This document shows positions 46,482-58,699 of a stretch of 64,000 nt of DNA, piece after piece (the first letter of the stretch is position 1; each line of letters opens with the position of its first letter). Both the position numbers and the translations under genes were made by a program. The notes below the pieces were generated by a model. It made no database searches and was not told where the DNA came from. It worked only from the letters and a program-made list of their open reading frames with translations. Source of the stretch: Euphorbia lathyris (lineage: Eukaryota; Streptophyta; Magnoliopsida; Malpighiales; Euphorbiaceae); contig NC_088911.1 of assembly GCF_963576675.1 (NCBI RefSeq), positions 129,459,929 through 129,523,928 of the forward strand, in the 5' to 3' direction.

Positions 46482-49400
46482 CTATTGATAATACTTCTTC
46501 AATGTCTGGATATTCCAGCTATTGTCGTAGACCAAGCCGTCTAAAGAGGCGATCTTGTAAGCTCTATTATGGAGGACAGTGTCGATCTTGTATGGTCCTT
46601 CCCATGATTGGCCGAGCTTGCCTTGAGCCAATGGGGACTGTGCAGCTGCGGCGTCTCTAAGCACAAGGTCTCCGACTTGAAAAGTGCGGGGGCGAACTCT
46701 CCTATCGTGATAACGCGCTATGTTCTGTTTATGGGCCGTGATGTGCAATAGAGCATTAAGGCGCTCCTCTTCTAGTCGGTCACTAGCTTCCGCGAGCTCC
46801 GCGAGCTCCGTGCTGTTGTCGATTTCTTCGAAACTGGTCTGTCGAGGGGAGCGAAGGATGACCTCAGACGGTGCCATTGCTTCTGCCCCGTAAGCGATGA
46901 AAAAGGGGGTGTGTCCTGTACCCGAGTGAGGGGTAGTACGGTATGACCATAATATTGCCGCAATGTGGTCTGGCCATGCCCTGCCTTGGTCGGATAAGCG
47001 CGTTTTAATTCCTCGCAGGAGTGTTCGATTGCTTACCTCAGTGAGGCCGTTGCTCTGAGGGTGCGCCATCGAGGTGTACCGCCCTTTGATGCCCCATTCC
47101 GCACAAAACTCGCGGAATTGACTACAGTCAAATTGCCTCCCATTATCAGTGATGAAGGAGTGAGGGACCCCGAATCAGTATATGATTGTTCGCTTGAGGA
47201 AACCGATTACGTTATCAGCCGTTATCTTGGCAATTGCTTCAGCCTCGATCCATTTGGTAAAGTGATCGACTGCCACTACAACGAAACTCTTTTGTGCTAA
47301 AGCCATCGGGAAAGGGCCGAGTAGGTCGATGCCCCACACTGCGAATGGCCAAGGTGTGATAATGCCTTTGAATGGAGCCGCAGGGGCGTGATGAGTGTTG
47401 GTGTGTAGCTGACATGCCTGACAACTGCGAACTAGACGTATCGCATCGGAATCCATGGTCTGCCAGTAGAGCCCCTGGAGCCAGGCCTTCTTCGTAATTG
47501 TCCGGATGCCCTGATGCGAGCTACAGACGCCCTGGTGAATTTCCTTAAGACAGTGATCCCCCTCCTCCTCGGATATACAGTGCAACCAGGGATGCGTGGC
47601 GGATTTCCGATAAAGTAAGCCACTATGCAATGCATAACGCCAAGAACGCCGAACCACAAGGGACGCCTGTGTCCGATCTGCGAGGAGTGCTCCATCCTGA
47701 AGATATCTGATAATTGGACTTCTCCATCCCCCAGCCGCGGCGTCCTCTGAATCGATCTGTAGCGAGCTTTCTACGTGAATGGATGGGGCCCCGGCAATCC
47801 CGATGAGGGTGTGCGGGTCATTGGACTGTTCGCCTGCTACAAGAGCGGCGATAGCATCCGTCTCTTCATTCTCCTCTCGCGACACCAGTATGAGGTCGAG
47901 GGTTATTCCTTTTGTTTTGAGGTCATTGATCAAAGATGTGGCGAGGGCCAAGTACTGGCACATCGTCGGATCTTTTGCCTTATAGGTGCCGCTGACGTGG
48001 CTGACGACGAGCTTTGAGTCCGAGTATATCATCAGCTGTCCGTTCACTATTGTTTTCGACAATCGAAGAGCTGCGATCAAGGCCTCATACTCTACCTGAT
48101 TATTTATGGTTGGGAAATCGAGCCGGACGGCGTACCGCATGTGGAGATTGTCGGGTCCTTGAATGGCTATGCCAGCGCCTGCCCGTCTTGGAGCGCAGGA
48201 CCCATCTATGCTCATAGTCCAGACGTCGCTGGTGCGAGCTGTTGTTGTCGTGGGGTTGGTGATAGACAAGCCGGTGAATTCGACGATGAAGTCGGACAGT
48301 ACCTCAGCTTTGATCGTCGTACGGGGCTCAAACAGTACGTCAAACTGGGATAGTCGAACGGACCAGTTGGTGATTCGACCGGAGACCTCTGGTTTCTGGA
48401 CGGCCTTTTTTAGCGGGTAATTGGTTCTGACCACAACCATATGCGCTTGGAAGTACGGTCTCAGACGCTCTGATGCTTGAGTTATAGTGAACAGAGCCTT
48501 TTCAACCTCGGAGTACAGGATTTCGGCTCCCTTCAACACTTTGCTCAGAAAGTAGATCGGGTAGAGCTCCGTCCCTTCCGCCTGAGTCAAAACGACTCCT
48601 ACCGTTTCATCGGCGATGGTGAAGTATAAGTGAATGTCCCGCTCTGGTATTGGCACCGACAGCAGTGGGGGTGTGGCGAGGAAACTTTTGATGGCGTTGA
48701 ACGCGGCCTGGCAGTCCGTAGACCACTTAAAGAGATGCTCCTTTTTTATTGCTTTATAAAAGGGCAGACACCGCTGTGCCGAGTAAGAGATGAAACGTCC
48801 CAAAGCGATGATCCTTCCATTGAGTCTTTGAACCCCCTGCAGGTCACGCGGTGGCTCCATTGCCAAGATTGCCTCGATCTTCACAGGGTTAGGCTCGATG
48901 CCTTTCTCTGACACCACGCAACCCAGGAATTTGCCGCTGCGAATTCCGAAGAAACATTTCTCCGGGTTTAGCTTAAGGTTGTAGGCTCTGAAAATCTTAA
49001 ACACCTCCACCAAATCTCGTGGATGGTCGCCTTCTTCGGTGCTTAGGACCACCATGTCATCGATGTATACTTGTACTGTCTTGCCAATGAGATGGGCGAA
49101 CATCTTATCTACTAAACGCTGGTACGTGGCCCCCGTATTCTTTAACCCGAAAGGCATGATATTGTAACAATAAGTGCCTTCATGCGTAATGAAGGAGGTT
49201 TTCTCGACGTCGGCTGGGTCTAGAGGGATCTGCTGGAATCCAGCGATGGCATTGAACTGAGACAAGATCTTGCGACCAGCAGTTTGATCAAGGAGCTGAT
49301 CTATATTAGGCAGCGGGTAAGAATCCTTGGGGAAATCTTTATTAACATTTGTAAAATCTACACACATGCGGTACTTTCCGCTGGCTTTCTTTAAAAGTAC

Positions 49401-51821
49401 AACGTTAGAAAGCCAGTCCGGATAGTGGACCTCGCGAATAAACTTTACAGCTAGGAGTTTGTCAACCTCTGCCTTTACTGCGACCTGCTTGTCCTTTGCC
49501 TGCACTCGCATCTTCTGCTTCAAGGGTTCGACGGAGGGGTCGATGCTCAGTCTGTGCACTGCTTGATCAGGTGAGACCCCCGTGATGTCCTCGGTGCACC
49601 AAGCGAACACATCCGAATGCTCTGACAGGACAACCTTAATTTCGTCGGCCAAAGGGGACGCGAGCTTGGTCCCAATCTTCACTGTCTGGTTATCTCCGAG
49701 GACACATTCATCGACCGGCTCGATGGGTATAGGATTGTAACCCCTCATGTCCATCAGGCCATCCTCCAGGTAGAGCGCTGTCCGAGGCTGAGTCGCCTCC
49801 CACTGCAATCTTTTGGCCAACATGCGATCTCCTTAGATGGAGATCCTTCCGTGCTGAAGCGGCAAGGTCAAGCATAATCCGGAGATATCAATCGTGGCTT
49901 TTAAGGTAGCCAACAGGGGCCTTCCGATGATGGCGTTGTAGGCCAGGGGGATATCGACCACCACCCATTCTGCGGTGTCCTTAATTTTCTCGACCCCTTC
50001 GACGAAGATAGTCGGCAATGCGATAACTCCCTTCACCGGGACTTCGATCTCTTACAGGCCAACCAGGGGGAAAGTTCCGGTTCGGAGGGCAGTGTGAGAA
50101 TTCTTCATTGCGCGGAGTGCCGTCCAGGTGAGCAGGTTTATCGAACTCCCTGTGTCTACTAGCACTCGGTGCGTTTTAAAGCCGGCGATGTTAATGGTGA
50201 CAACAAGAGCTTCCAAATGGCTGGTCCGGAGGGGTGGTTGTACTGTCAGGGTCTGTCCGACTGCCTTCCTTTTACGGGAGCTCTCCGGTGGCGCGGAGAG
50301 CGCTGGCGCCCCCTCCCTTATGACGTGTATTTCCCCATAGTACCTTGGCCGTTTTGGCTCCTCTACTCGGCTTGCTTCCCGCTGCTTCGGGCTCTGCTCC
50401 CTTTGCCTGATCACCTTTGGTGGCGCGCCCTGCTCCGTGATCCGCTCGATCTCCTTTTGTAGCTGATAGCAGTTTTCCGTGGAATGTCTGGAGGATTTGT
50501 GATATTTGTAGTACTCTTTTTTTGTACGGGTCTTGCTCTTGTCGACGGATGGAATTTGCTGTGTGAATCGACGAGGTTGGCTCTGAGCAGCGTAATGTAC
50601 CTTCTTGCCACGGGATCGATCTCCCCTACGCTCCAGGTTTGCCCGCTCGGTCCGAGCCGGAAAAGGCATTGGGGCCTCCTCACGTGCCTCCGGGATCGAT
50701 CTGCCTTTTTCCTGCTTGTGCGTGTCTCCTCTGGCCTTGTCCTTGTCTGACTCCTCGTACCCGGCGGGCCGGTCACAATCATCGTATCTGACGAAGGTCT
50801 GTGCCATGGTCATGCGTTCTTCGAAAGATCTTGGCATCTTTCAGAAACATTTCTGCTTTAGAGGCTCGCATGAAGTCCCTTTTGCCAGGGCATCGTGAGC
50901 CACCTCTAGGTTGAGGCCCTTAACTTGTGAAGCAATATGGTGAAACCTTGAGAGGAAGTTGCGCAGAGGCTCAGTTGCTCGCTGCTTGAGCCCGTTGAGG
51001 TCTGAACTGATCTTCCTAACCTTCGCTGCTGCGGCAAACCGGGAGAGGAAAAGATCTTTTAGGAGATCAAAAGAGTCGATTGATTCTGGAGCAAGTCCTC
51101 GATACCACTCTTGTGCACTAGACGAGAGGGTGGTCGGAAAGACCTTGCACATGATGTCCTCGTCCTTTGAGTATAAGTTGATGGTGCTCATGAATGATGC
51201 CACATGGTCGTTCGGGTCCTCGGTACCTGAATACTGGGACAGTCGAGGAGCTTTCCAGTCCCGTGGGAACCTCGTCACGATGATCCTCTACACCAGTGGC
51301 ATTTTGCTGGAGGTGATGCTTCCTTCCATGACGCCCCCGAGGGCCCTTTTATCTAGAAAACGCTGGATTTTTAGTTCCAACAAGTCTTCGCTATTCGCGG
51401 CTGCAGTCTCCTCACGTCGCGCTCCGCCCTCACTGGCCGTAATGGCCCCGGCTCCTCTTCCTGCGATGACCACTGGCCCTGCGGGCTCCCCTGGCAACGT
51501 CCCTTCTCTTTGCATTTCTGCTGCCTCTTTAAGGTATTGCCAGATTTTGTCGTTCTCCTCCTGCAAGCTCCTTTGTTGGTCTATGATCTTCATCTGAGCC
51601 GCCGTATGAATCGCCTGGGTTGTCTGAAAACCTTGGATTGCACTAAGGAGTTGAGTAGTGTTGTAGGTCTCTTCTTCTTCAGGGCTCACCTCTTCCATCA
51701 GTGGCCCTAGGTTTCTGGGGGAAATTGGAATGTTCGGGGTGGAACGCTCGGCGTGCGTCATGGAGCTAGTTGCTCCCATTTCGGGTACTATAGTCGGGGC
51801 AGATTCAGTAGGGGTCTGCAT
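46482..51821 (-). pseudogene. Tat-lineage gag-pol polyprotein, one frame with five stops
   Basis: A single frame from the ATG at 51821 to the stop at 46482 (1780 codons) is interrupted by stops at 51288-51290, 50841-50843, 50052-50054, 49833-49835 and 47175-47177, with no net frameshift. Domains in order: Gag core (PF03732 type; DPNDHVASFM, EWYRGL), a zinc-like KYHKSSRHSTENC, protease VLVDTGSS, and reverse transcriptase with YIDDMVV (49067-49047). A degenerate Ty3 RNase H is followed by an archaeal-type RNase H (SIDGSCAPRRAG, YSDSK). Integrase has an HHCC zinc finger (CQAC) and D,D,E residues in WGIDLLGP, ITDNGR and NGLTEVSN. The motif A aspartate of the transcriptase is replaced by asparagine (FNAIAGF, 49253-49251). 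Two RNase H domains mark the Tat lineage. The copy is inactive. Confidence 0.95.
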
Positions 51822-51850
51822 TTTGTTTGAAGCTCCGAAGTCACTTGTAT

Positions 51851-51870
51851 TCCACCTTCACCGCACCAAA
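51851..51870 (-). promoter_or_regulatory. Primer-binding-site region of the Tat element
   Basis: Directly inside the 5' LTR the minus strand reads TTTGGTGCGGTGAAGG. Its position is that of the tRNA primer-binding site. I cannot say with certainty which tRNA it matches. Confidence 0.55.
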
Positions 51871-52173
51871 TAATCAGGGAATGCGGAATAGTGATCCGGA
51901 TCTCCGTCGGGGAGGTCTGGCTTCTTCGGGGGTCGGCTCTGCGCGGGGATCGGTCCCTGTGGACACTCCGAAGATTAAGACAGTTAGTGGTTCTAGAGAG
52001 TTTAGTAATCAAGTGTGAATGAAGTAGAAAATGAGTTACCTGATCTCTTCTCCTTCCTTTAATGGCCTATTTATAGCGGATTGACTTGGGCCTGCGGGCC
52101 CTCTGCCGTCCTGGCCAATTTGCTTGTCGGACGTTGGTGGGCCTCTTGGGCCTCAAGGTGACATTCCGAATCA
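51871..52173 (-). repeat. 5' LTR of the Tat element
   Basis: 303 bp, same ends as the copy at 31090-31392. A CTATTTATAG block near 52066-52077 may serve as the core promoter on the minus strand. Confidence 0.95.
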
Positions 52174-52178
52174 TTATA

Positions 52179-52298
52179 TATTATATATTTTTTTAAATAA
52201 ATTATATTTTAGTATATATTTAAATTTGGGGTAACGTTTGATAAAAATAATTGGGGATGAATTTTTTATAAGGATATGAAATATATAACATCTTGGAA

Positions 52299-52357
<59 letters not shown>

Positions 52358-52417
52358 TGTTTTTTTTATAAAATATATATGTATTTTAGATAAGAGGTTT
52401 TTAATACTTTCATTTTA
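52179..52417. other. AT-rich flank with (TA)n microsatellite
   Basis: A TA dinucleotide run of about 50 bp lies at 52303-52353. There is no coding signal. Confidence 0.8.
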
Positions 52418-54676
52418 AAAATAAATTGTATAGATTTTGAAAATGTATTAATGTTTTTAATAGATAAGGAAACTTCGCTTTTTTATTATGTTTATATGTT
52501 TATGCATTTATGATAAGAGTTACATGATCGATCATCTTTTATTTTTTTCTTTTTTTTTAAACATTGTATAAGAGAATAAGACACTTGTCTTAGAATAATA
52601 ATATTATATTCATCATTTCTATAAAAAAAAAACAAATCAAGCGATCTCAAGATAAAATAACAGAAACTAGATCACCTAATTTAATTTGGATGATGGGTAA
52701 ACATAAAATTTGATTTTCTTGTGATATGAATATAGTATTCGCCTCTCCAAAAGTGTGATCTTATCCACTTCATGTTGTAATTCATCATGATCAATCCGGC
52801 CGAAAAAAACAGTAGTACATTTATTGTATCTCATTTTGCACTTTACAAAACATTACATTGGTGAACACTTGTTAAAACCGTTTCTCATTCATATCCAGTA
52901 ATGTATTTTTTGACTTTGTGTTTACTTTTGTAATAAGCTTTAAACTATTTCTCCATCTTATTGTTCATAGAAATATTGTATTGCTTGACGAATTACTTAA
53001 GTATGCTATTTGAATGCATATAACCATCAAAAGACACATGCATGCTCTTACTTATCTGTTTTAAAATCATTCCAACCCAAAAAAATATATCCATGAGATA
53101 CATTGGCCCAACTTTTGTTGATATTGTACATCTTTTTTTACCACTGATAGCACTCTAAACCAGACATATGCATAAACTCTTCTCATCCTATTCAAAGACT
53201 TATTTGGAATAGAAGTTATAGACTATCACTTTAAACTCACTCCACATTTTATCAAATTCAACAAATTTCAAGAAATTTACAAGCAATTTGAACATGAAAT
53301 GTCTGGATATTCCAGCTATTGTCGTAGACCAAGCCGTCTAAAGAGGCGATCTTGTAAGCTCGATTGTGGAGGACAGTGTCGATCTTGTATGGTCCTTCCC
53401 ATGATTGGCCGAGCTTGCCTTGAGCCAATGGGGACTGTGCAGCTGCGGCGTCTCTGAGCACAAGGTCTCCGACTTGAAAAGTGCGGGGGCGAACTCTCCT
53501 ATCATGATAACGCGCTATGTTCTGTTTATGGGCCGTGATGTGCAATAGAGCATTAAGGCGCTCCTCTTCTAGTCGGTCACTAGCTTCCGCGAGCTCCGCG
53601 CTGTTGTCGATTTCTTCGAAACTGGTCTGTCGAGGGGAGCGAAGGATGACCTCAGACGGTGCCATTGCTTCTGCCCCGTAAGCGAGGAAAAAAGGGGTGT
53701 GTCCTGTACCCGAGTGAGGGGTAGTGCGGTATGACCATAATATTGCCGCAATGTGGTCTGGCCATGCCCTGCCTTGGTCGGATAAGGAAACTTCACTTTT
53801 TAATAGATAAATTGTATAGATTTTGAAAATGTATTAATGTTTTTAATAGATAAGGAAACTTCGCTTTTTTATTATGTTTATATGTTTATGCATTTATGAT
53901 AAGAGTTACATGATCGACCATCTTTTTTTTTTTCTTTTTTTTTTAACATTGTATAAGAGAATAAGACACTTGTCTTAGAATAATAATATTATATTCGTCA
54001 TTTCTATAAAAAAACAAATCAAGCGATCTCAAGATAAAATAACAGAAACTAGATCACCTAATTTAATTTGGGTGATGGGTAAACATAAAATTTGATTTTC
54101 TTGTGATATGAATATAGTATTCGCCTCTCCAAAAGTGTGATCTTATCCACTTCATGTTGTAATTCATCATGATCAATCCGGCCGAAAAAAACAGTAGTAC
54201 ATTTATTGTATCTCATTTTGCAGTTTACGAAACATTACATTGGTGAACACTTGTTAAAACCGTTTCTCTCATTCATATCCAGTAATGTATTTTTTGACTT
54301 TGTGTTTACTTTTGTAATAAGCTTTAAACTATTTCTCCATCTTATTGTTCATAGAAATATTGTATTGCTTGACGAATTACTTAAGTATGCTATTTGAATG
54401 CATATAACCATCAAAAGACACATGCATGCTCTTACTTATCTGTTTTAAAATCATTCCAACCCAAAAATATATCCATGAGATACATTGGCCCAACTTTTGT
54501 TGATATTGTACATCTTCTTTGACCACTGATAGCACTCTAAACCAGACATATGCATAAACTCTTCCCATCCTATTCAAAGACTTATTTGGAATAGAAGTTA
54601 TAGACTATCACTTTAAACTCACTCCACATTTTATCAAATTCAACAAATTTACAAGCAATTTGAACATGAAATGTCA
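52418..54676. repeat. Duplicated segment (about 880 bp) with integrase filler between copies
   Basis: The left copy 52418-53303 and right copy 53802-54676 are nearly identical, and both begin near ATAAATTGTATAGATTTTG. Between them lies a 489-bp copy of the integrase end of the Tat pol (53298-53786). The left junction shares AATGTC and the right one shares GATAAG between the host segment and pol. Both copies are relics of the FAR1-like transposase described next. Confidence 0.9.
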
Positions 54677-55085
54677 TAGACAATCAGTGAAATGTGTTAG
54701 GAAGGAATTATATATTTAACAGTTGTGCGTATTCTCTTACACTAATCTGTAAGTATTGCATGAGGTTCTCGTCCCATTGTTGCAATCCAAGTGGAAAAAA
54801 ACTACTTGAAAGTATTACTATATTTATTAGATAACAAAACACAATCTAATACAATCAATTGTCCACGATGATTAACGCCTATAAATGGAATTTTATATTT
54901 GTTGACAAGATATGTTGTCAACCCATATAATATCACTTGTCTTAGAATAATAATATTATTATATTAAATATCCTTATAAAGAAACAAATCACGCAATCTC
55001 AAGGTAAAAGAATAAGAATTTGACCATCTAACCCAATTTGGGTGATTGGTAAATGTAAAATTTGATTTCTTTGTATTAATACGGT
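52700..55085 (-). pseudogene. FAR1/MULE-type transposase relic, partly duplicated
   Basis: On the minus strand, 54920-54700 reads TTYLVNKYKIPFIGVNH, LLSNKYSNTF and WIATMGREPHAILTD, the central MULE transposase domain of FAR1/FRS-type proteins. Further on, in both duplicated copies, come FDKMWSEF and SKSMHVSFDGYMHSNS, the family block near SESMNSFFDGY. Many stops and frame changes make it a relic. A further, more diverged copy of the right-hand part lies at 54937-55096 and resumes after the MITE at 55568-55660. It is probably from an old autonomous Mutator-like element rather than a host FRS gene. Confidence 0.7.
53298..53786 (-). pseudogene. Copied integrase C-terminus fragment
   Basis: This matches 46501-46998 of the Tat pol closely, with a 9-bp deletion in a GAGCTCCGC repeat and a few substitutions. 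It reads in frame from the integrase catalytic end through the C-terminal GKLGQSWEGPYKI block. It has no LTR or other element part, so it did not arrive by retrotransposition. Confidence 0.93.
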
Positions 55086-55096
55086 ACACACCTCTT

Positions 55097-55558
55097 AGGC
55101 TTAAAGCACTTTTTGGTCCCTGACCTATCCAAAATTTGTGCATTTGGCCCCTGACCTATTATTTGGTCGTATTTGGTCCCTGACCTATCAAATTAGATAA
55201 AATTCAACCCATATTGAATGGAAAATTAACAGCAGTCACCAATACAAAAACGGCACATGACATATAAATAAAATTAATTTTCAACTGGAGATGGCAACAG
55301 TAACTATTTTACACAGTAAAAAAATCCTAAAAACTTTTTCTAGTATTCCAATAGAGTGAAAATTAATTTTATTTAAGTGTCATGTGTCATTTTTGTATTG
55401 GTTACTGTCGTTAATTTTCCAACAGAGTTAATTTTTCATTCAATATGGGTTGGATTTTATCTAATTTGATAGGTTATGGGCCAAATATAACCAAATAATA
55501 GGTCAGGGCCAAATGCACAAATTTTGGATAGGTCAGGGGCCAAAAAGTGCTTTAAGCC
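55097..55558. mobile_element. Mutator-like MITE with 9-bp target duplication
   Basis: Inverted arms of about 100 bp begin GGCTTAAAGCACTTTTTGG on both sides and contain CCTGACCTATCCAAAATTTG. A perfect 9-bp duplication CACCTCTTA lies at 55088-55096 and 55559-55567. It has inserted into the diverged transposase relic. It is non-coding. Confidence 0.92.
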
Positions 55559-55567
55559 CACCTCTTA

Positions 55568-55930
55568 AAAGTGTGATCTTATCCGCTCTAGATTGTAATT
55601 CATCACGAATCAATCCAACCTAAAAAAAATAGTAGTGCATACTTTGCTCCTTATTTCATGTAAAAAAATGTTTCCTAAAAAATGTATGCTTTTATCTAAT
55701 AAGGAAGTTGTATATAAAAATGTAATTTCTTATATCTGTTTTGGTTAAGTGAAAAAATAAAATAAAAATGAAGTGTATATGAACATATGTATATAAAATT
55801 TAATTCTTTTACAAAAATAAGTGCTTTAAGTTTTGGTTTTCATTATAATTTGATTTTTAAGATATTTTTATTCCCTTTTTATGAAAAAAGTTTAGTTAAA
55901 CTTTTTTACTTTATTTAAGCTATAAAATAA
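55568..55930. other. Transposase-relic tail and AT-rich DNA
   Basis: The first 100 bases continue the diverged repeat found at 52740-52830. The rest is AT-rich with nothing definable. Confidence 0.5.
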
Positions 55931-57854
55931 TAATTATATATATATATATATATATATAGATGAGAGATCAGGTGTGACACATCTCTTATGGTATGACAAG
56001 CCTTATTGTGTGACAATGACCAATTGTGTAATTAATCAGGGGAAGGTGACAAATTTGTAAATAAAAGAAAAGAGAAAATTGTTTTATTTTTTTTCTTTAA
56101 AATGCATTTTCCCAACTTTTCCAAACTCGTTTTTCAAAAAATTTTATACCGTTGGACTCGTTTTAATTAAACGGTCATTTTAAGATCCATGAAGCTCAAG
56201 TAAAAAAAATTCCGGTGAACGGAATCCGGGTGGGCGTTTTCTGGCGAGAAAAAAAGTGTCCAGAAAATTCCAAAAAAATTCCAGAAAATTTAAAACATTA
56301 TCCTAAGAAACTTTAATTCTTGGGTAAAAGCAATATTTCTTACGGTTTAGTCCCAATAAAACTTTTTCCTTAATTTTATCCATTTTACACGCTTCAACAA
56401 TTTATTGGGTAAAAAATGTAAGGAATCTCGCTTTAAGCCAAGAATTAAAGTTTCTTAAAATAAAATTTTACATGTTTTGGAAATTTTTGATAATTTTATG
56501 GACACGTTTTTTTTCATACTTACGTTGTTCCAAATCAGTGTACCATTTGTTCCAACATAATACTTATATTGTTCCAACAGAAAATTGTATTATTTATTTT
56601 CTTTAAAATACATTTTTCTGACATTTCTAAACTCGTTTTTCAAAATTTTTTATACTATTAGACTCGTCTAAATTAGACAGTCATTTTAAGGTTCTTGAAG
56701 CTCAAGTAAAAAAAAATTCGGTGAACGGAATCCGGGTGGGCGTTTTCTGGCGAGACAAAAAGTGCCCAGAAAATTCTTAAAAAATTCCAAAAAATGTAAA
56801 ACATTATTCTAAGAAACTTTAATTCTTGGATCGAAGCGTGATTTCTTACGGTTTAGTCCCAATAAAACTTGTTCCTTAATTTTATACATTTTACATGCTT
56901 CAACAATTTATTGGGTCAAAACTGTAAGGAATTTCGCTTTGAGCCAAGAATTAAAGTTTCTTAAAATGATGTTTTATATGTTTTTGAATTTTTTGATAAT
57001 TTTCTGGACACATTTTTGTCATACTTACATTTTTCCAAGTCAATGTACCATTTGTTCCAAATCAGTGTACTATTTGTTCCAACATGATACTTGTATTGTT
57101 CCAACAAAAAAATGTTTTATTTCTTTTCTTTAAAATACATTTTCCCGATATTTCTAACCTTGGTTTTCAAAAAATTTTATACTATTTGACTCGTCTAAAT
57201 TAGACGGTCATTTTAAGATCCCTAAAGCTCAAGTAAAAAAAATTCCGGTGAACGGAATCCGGGTGGCCGTTTTCTGGCGAGAAACAAAGTGCCCAGAAAA
57301 TTCTCAAAAAATTCCAGAAAATGTAAAACATTATTCTAAGAAACTTTAATTCTTGGGTCGAAACGGGATTTCTTATGGTATAGGCCCAACAAATTGTTGA
57401 AGCATGTAAAATGGATAAAATTAAGGAAAAAGTTTTATTGGGACTAAACCGTAAGAAATACCGTTTCGACCCAAGAATTAAAGTTTCTTAGAATAATGTT
57501 TTACATTTTCTGGAATTTTTTGAGAATTTTCTGGGTACTTGTTTTCCTGCCGGAAAATGCCCACCCGGATTCCGTTCACCGGAAATTTTTTTACTTGAGC
57601 TTCATGGATCTTAAAATGACCGTTTAATTAAGACAAGTCCAACGGTATAAAAGTTTTTGAAAAACGAGATTGGAAAAGTTGGGAAAATGCATTTTAAAGA
57701 AAAAAAATAAAATAATTTTCTCTATCATCTCTTTCATTTTATTTACCAATTTGCCACCTTACCCTTTTTAATTATCATCAAAACTACGTAGTTTTGTTAT
57801 ATCATACAATAAGCCCATTGTCACAACTTAAGACCTTGTCACGCTGGATCTCAC

Positions 57855-57890
<36 letters not shown>
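55931..57890. mobile_element. Inverted-repeat element between (TA)n tracts
   Basis: The element runs between two TA microsatellites (55931-55958 and 57861-57890). The left arm starts GATGAGAGATCAGGTGTGACA and the right arm, inverted, starts GGGGTGAGATCCAGCGTGACA. The arms stay alike over roughly 300 bp, through a CCGGTGAACGGAATCCGGGTG block. That block also occurs as three direct repeats about 517 bp apart (56212, 56727, 57246) and once inverted (near 57560-57580). No transposase is seen. Elements that insert into TA repeats are known in plants (Micron-like), but the family is not assigned. Confidence 0.75.
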
Positions 57891-57894
<4 letters not shown>

Positions 57895-58089
57895 CTCTTT
57901 AGGGTTATGTTTCTTCTATTTTATTTGTTTTTTTTATTATGATTGATCGATGATTATTAGTTTTGTTGTTTAATCTTTTATGTTGTTAATCTCTTAATTA
58001 AGAATCTACTAATAAAAATACTACTTTCATAAATCTCATTTTACTTTTCTCTTGATATACTTTAGTTAACTAGGCTTTAATTCTCTAGC

Positions 58090-58360
58090 AAGTAATTATC
58101 ATGGTTTTAAAAACCGGACCGGACCGGTCGGTTGAACTGGTTTGACCGGGAACTGACCAAGCTTCCAGTCCGGTTATGCTACTTTGGGGTCATTACTAAT
58201 GACCCCATATGAACTGAAGAAAACCGGTTTGACCCCGGTTTTTAGTAAAAAAAAATTGGTTCACAAAAAAAGCTTACTTTTAGTGCTGACTCAGAGAATT
58301 GGTTCACAAAAAAAGGTTTACTTTTAGGAAACCGGTGAACCGGACGGTTATTTGAAGAAA
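58090..58360. mobile_element. Possible MITE with ACCGG-rich ends
   Basis: The segment begins GGTTTTAAAAACCGGACCGG and later contains AAACCGGTGAACCGGACGG. Clustered ACCGG motifs in AAAA-rich context resemble a common plant MITE type. Ends and target duplication are not clear. Confidence 0.35.
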
Positions 58361-58539
58361 AAATTAAAATTACAGAAAATTGCAGCGTTTGAGAATCTGC
58401 CGCCCCATCTTTGTTGAGCCACTGGAAAAAACTGATGGGTTTCCTCTTTTTGTCTCTGCAATAAGAAGAAGAAGAAGAAGAAAGAAGAAGAAGCAAAAGT
58501 CAAAGATATCAAAATGAGTATATTCATGTGAGATTTAGA

Positions 58540-58695
58540 ATGGAACTCAATCAATACTAGCTAAATGAAAAAGTGCATTCAATACTAGCTCAATCAATAC
58601 TAGTCAAAGATATCCAAGTGAATTTTTGAATGCTTGCTATAAAATATATGTAACTCAATCAATACTAGCTAAATGAAAAAGTGCATTCAGATTAG
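58540..58695 (+). repeat. Short direct repeat
   Basis: ACTCAATCAATACTAGCTAA followed by ATGAAAAAGTGCATTCA occurs at 58544-58580 and again at 58653-58690. A shorter part recurs near 58590. No gene is involved. Confidence 0.85.
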
Positions 58696-58699
58696 TGCT

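Larger units (their letters stand above)
31090..52173 (-). mobile_element. Tat-lineage Ty3/gypsy LTR retrotransposon with nested insertions
   Basis: Two 303-bp LTRs (31090-31392 and 51871-52173) are flanked by the 5-bp duplication TTATA (31085-31089 and 52174-52178). Gag-pol is on the minus strand, so the right LTR is the 5' LTR. The order gag, protease, reverse transcriptase, RNase H, second (archaeal-type) RNase H, integrase, then a long region with antisense coding blocks before the 3' LTR, is that of Tat elements (Grande, RIRE2, Ogre relatives). The span is 21.1 kb. Subtracting the nested LTR family leaves about 11-12 kb, normal for the lineage. The LTRs differ at about seven positions by eye, so the insertion is not very old. 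Confidence 0.95.

Noticed and set aside
47775..51710. Plus-strand ORFs over gag-pol (for example 50959-51597)
   Set aside because: Shadow frames of the GC-rich gag-pol coding sequence, with no domain of their own.
58242..58554. Minus-strand Ser/Phe-rich ORFs
   Set aside because: Built on a GAAGAA simple repeat and a MITE-like end. No gene evidence.
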